Part shown: piece after piece, positions 61,546-64,000 of the stretch
Numbering within the stretch: position 1 is the stretch's first letter
How the letters are laid out: each line of letters begins with the position of its first letter
Assembly: GCF_004193775.1 (NCBI RefSeq)
Contig: NC_041003.1
Location: 46,815,611-46,879,610, forward strand
Direction: 5' to 3'
DNA length: 64,000 bases
From: Glycine soja
Taxonomy: Eukaryota; Streptophyta; Magnoliopsida; Fabales; Fabaceae
Notes under the pieces: generated by a model
Database searches by the model: none
The model's input: the letters and a program-made list of their open reading frames with translations, nothing else
What the model was told of the DNA's origin: nothing
Translations under genes and position numbers: made by a program

Positions 61546-62193
61546 ATGGCCTCACCACCGACACTCCCTATCTCCTCCCAATCCAGCGCCTCCGGCGGCT
61601 CCGCCTCGCAGTCCCAGCCTCCGATCGCAACGCCGGCGTTCCGCGCCTTCATCTCCCGCATCTCCTCGTCCCTCCGTCACGCCTTTGCGCAGCGCCGCCC
61701 GTGGGCGGAGCTCATCGACCGGAGCTCCATGTCCCGACCTGACACCCTCGCCGAAGCATACTCTCGGATCCGCAAGAACTTCGGCTACTTCCGCGTCAAT
61801 TATCTAACCCTAATCGCGCTCGCGCTGGCGGTCTCGCTCATCACGCATCCGTTCTCGCTCTTTGTTCTCTTTGGCCTCCTCGCGTCGTGGTCGTTCCTTT
61901 ACCTCTTTCGCCCTTCGGATCAGCCTCTAGTGCTCTTCGGACGCACCTTCGCCGATCGCGAAACCCTAGGGATCCTCGTTGTGCTCACCGTGTTCGTTAT
62001 TTTCCTCACCAGCGTTGGATCCTTGTTGATCTCTGCATTGATGGTTGGATTGGCGATCGTGTGCTCGCACGGCGCGTTCCGCGTTCCCGAGGATCTGTTT
62101 CTCGACGATCAGGAGCCGAACAGCTCCGGATTCCTCTCGTTCCTCGGTGGCGCCGCCGCTTCAGCCGCCGCGCCGGCCGTCGCGCGCGTGTAA
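61546..62193 (+). CDS. PRA1-family prenylated Rab acceptor protein
   Basis: A single exon of 215 aa. The ATG at 61,546 sits in a good context (CCACCATGG), and the reading frame upstream has no other ATG. Residues 1-60 are Ser/Pro/Ala-rich and variable. The PRA1 domain follows with RPWAELIDRSSMSRPDTLAEA (about 51-71), FGYFRVNYLTLIALALAVSL, and pairs of hydrophobic segments (four membrane spans in the family). FGRTFADRETLGILVVLT is a strongly conserved block. The tail is acidic (EDLFLDDQEP), then Gly/Ala-rich. PRA1 proteins sit in ER, Golgi and endosomal membranes and bind prenylated Rab GTPases; the protein resembles the plant PRA1B group. The coding exon is much richer in GC than its surroundings. 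Confidence 0.95.
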   Translation: MASPPTLPISSQSSASGGSASQSQPPIATPAFRAFISRISSSLRHAFAQRRPWAELIDRSSMSRPDTLAEAYSRIRKNFGYFRVNYLTLIALALAVSLITHPFSLFVLFGLLASWSFLYLFRPSDQPLVLFGRTFADRETLGILVVLTVFVIFLTSVGSLLISALMVGLAIVCSHGAFRVPEDLFLDDQEPNSSGFLSFLGGAAASAAAPAVARV

Positions 62194-64000
62194 ACGGCGG
62201 GATCTGGACGAACGCTGTGTCCGGTGGATTCTTCTCAGGTTGGTTCGGCCTTTTTTGTTGTAATATGTTAAATTGAAAATTGTTGCGATATTCTTTGCCT
62301 TTTGAGATCCAAGGCGAATTGCTTAGGGTTTAGTTCTGTTACTGCTTACTACTTTTTGTTTTACGCCGAAATATTATTGTGCTATTAAACCTCAAGTAAT
62401 GCATCTTAGTCATTGATTTTGCTTCTGAAATTGTTCGTCATTTTCGGTAGATTTGTATGTGCATTTTTTTCTTCCATTGTCGTAATGGTACGATTTAATT
62501 GTTGGAATTGGACTAGAGATTCAGAGAATGAGACTGGATTTTTAATTAAACGATAGATTACTGTGAAAACTGAAATCTACTCTATTTTGTTTGAGATGTA
62601 GTATATACATAAATTGAAAAAGTTCAGCATATTCAAGTTTATGGAAGCCTTCTATGATGTTCAATGTAATATTGGTGAATTTTGTTCAGAAAGATGAGAT
62701 TGTCGGTTGTAGGAAGAAATTCTGATATTTTTTGGATTGGAATTTTTTAGATGTACTGAGTCGTTTCCTTGTATAATTTATTTATAAAAAAGAATATTTG
62801 TTATTTTTTTAATCTGAGTGTAACAATGTTGACTAATTGAGTGTATTCAGGGGTTGGTTACTCAGCTGGGGTTAATTTTCTTTAGATAATGGAACAAAAT
62901 TTAAGTGTTTTTAATGTTATTTTCTTGTTGAAATTAGGGATGGGACCCGTGGCTTGGAGTATATAATTTTTTTCATTAATTTTTTGTAACATGTAATAAT
63001 AAGGAATATAAGTTGACTGGTTAAGAGCTGCAGATGTTTTTGGGTGCTTATGGTCAGAAAGATAGTTAACAAATGATGTAGAAAGTGTTGAGGGTTTTCC
63101 AAGTTGCAGCTACTCATAGAAATCATTTTATTGGTCGACTTCCTTCACAATAAAGAAGCATACTGTATAATCATAGTTTGTGATTATGTCATTCTACCCA
63201 AATAATGGAGTGCGTTAAAAAAGTTGTGTTAGAAAGCATGGATAACAGCAAACATTGGAAGTGAGCCTACAATAGAGCAGTTAAGATGGAATATGCAAGT
63301 CGTTGCCTAGGTTGTAAAAAAAAAAAACTGAAACAAGTTTTCTATTTGCCGTCAAACAATATTTGTTAGTATTAATTGCTTTTTTTGTTTGTTTTTTTTT
63401 TTGCGCTGGTAAGTGCGTATGTAATGAAAGAATCAATCATAATTAGCATTAAAATTACGTGGTATTAGATGCTTGTGGGTGAAATGCTAACAGATGAAAA
63501 TGGGTCCTTTCATGCATATGATACAACTCAATACAACTCAATTTAAAATTTGATCTGATAGGATCTACTCTCAGAACAGAACAGATATCATTTTCATAAG
63601 AAAAAAGTGTTTAATGAGCTTAATTTATTACTCCGATTTAATTTATTTATCCTTTAAGATAATACACATATTTTAAAAAAATCAATTATGTGAATTTTTA
63701 TAACAAAAATAATAACATTTGAGTAAAATATCTTCACTCCATAAATGTATTGAAGAAAAAAGTGAATAATCCTTTTCTTGGGCATTTTAAAGTAGCAAAT
63801 AATTTAAAACAAATATTCAGAGTTACACATAAAATAAGAGTGAAGGGTTATTTCTCAATTCTTATGCTTAATTTATTCTTAACTCGACCTTTGTGATTGA
63901 ATTAAAAGGTTTTTTAACAGCAATATTTGTTCATCGAGCTATATGGATCTTTAATGATGGTAATTCCACTGTGTATACATGGCAACGGGCATGAACGAGT
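62194..64000. other. 3' flank of the PRA1 gene and spacer
   Basis: AT-rich sequence with no gene seen up to the window edge. The first part is probably the PRA1 3' UTR. Confidence 0.5.

Noticed and set aside
61266..61742. 158-codon plus-strand frame and an antisense frame overlapping the PRA1 gene
   Set aside because: Alternative-frame shadows of GC-rich PRA1 coding sequence; the PRA1 frame has the conserved domain and start context.
1..64000. tRNA, rRNA, known conserved microRNA or CRISPR-like arrays
   Set aside because: A scan by eye found no cloverleaf-like tRNA, no rRNA, no familiar conserved plant miRNA sequence and no spaced repeats; a covariance-model search would be needed to exclude small RNAs.

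Overview
The window is nuclear DNA from a flowering plant, almost certainly a legume and probably Glycine (soybean) or a close relative. The sequence is very AT-rich, with long (AT)n microsatellites, many small inverted-repeat elements and short exons split by GT-AG introns. The proteins are typical of dicots. The species call is an inference from gene content and order, because no search could be run.

Layout. Bases 1-16,400 hold no gene I can support; they contain AT-rich spacer, two MITE-like elements, a nested insertion and microsatellites. At 16.45-18.38 kb is a decayed LURP-one-related (LOR/DUF567) pseudogene. From 20.1 to 28.5 kb, on the minus strand, lie three copies of an AVT6-type (AAAP family) amino acid transporter: one intact (20,076-22,288, 434 aa), one heavily deleted pseudogene (about 23,366-24,372), and one that is complete except for a single missing base in exon 3 (25,297-28,457). 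An intact nine-exon alpha-SNAP gene (30,654-32,907, 289 aa) runs divergently on the plus strand. It is followed by a single-exon PLAC8/DUF2985 membrane protein gene (37,425-39,101, 558 aa).

Further right are a degraded duplicate of an HMA gene end (about 40,325-40,690), a staphylococcal-nuclease-like CAN gene (minus, 41,335-43,528, 335 aa), a small heavy-metal-associated (HMA) gene whose expected ATG reads ATC (46,889-47,310), an ERD15-type PAM2 protein gene (minus, 49,356-49,821, 125 aa), an unnamed 501-aa plant protein gene (minus, 53,324-55,998) and a PRA1-family gene (61,546-62,193, 215 aa).

Context. The order amino acid transporter, alpha-SNAP, PLAC8 protein is the core of the soybean Rhg1 nematode-resistance block on chromosome 18. 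I do not see the WI12 wound-inducible gene that accompanies that block, and the alpha-SNAP has the ordinary acidic C-terminus, not a resistance-type one. The window is therefore best read as a homeologous, orthologous or susceptible-type Rhg1-syntenic region. Several genes concern membrane traffic: alpha-SNAP recycles SNARE complexes with NSF, PRA1 acts on Rab-bearing ER/Golgi/endosome membranes, and AVT6 proteins move amino acids across the vacuolar or another endomembrane. This is a neighbourhood, not an operon, so shared function is only suggestive. I found no evidence of an entirely new system. The most informative observations are the decay stages of the AVT6 array, the shuffled HMA copies and the MITE family with a target-site duplication.
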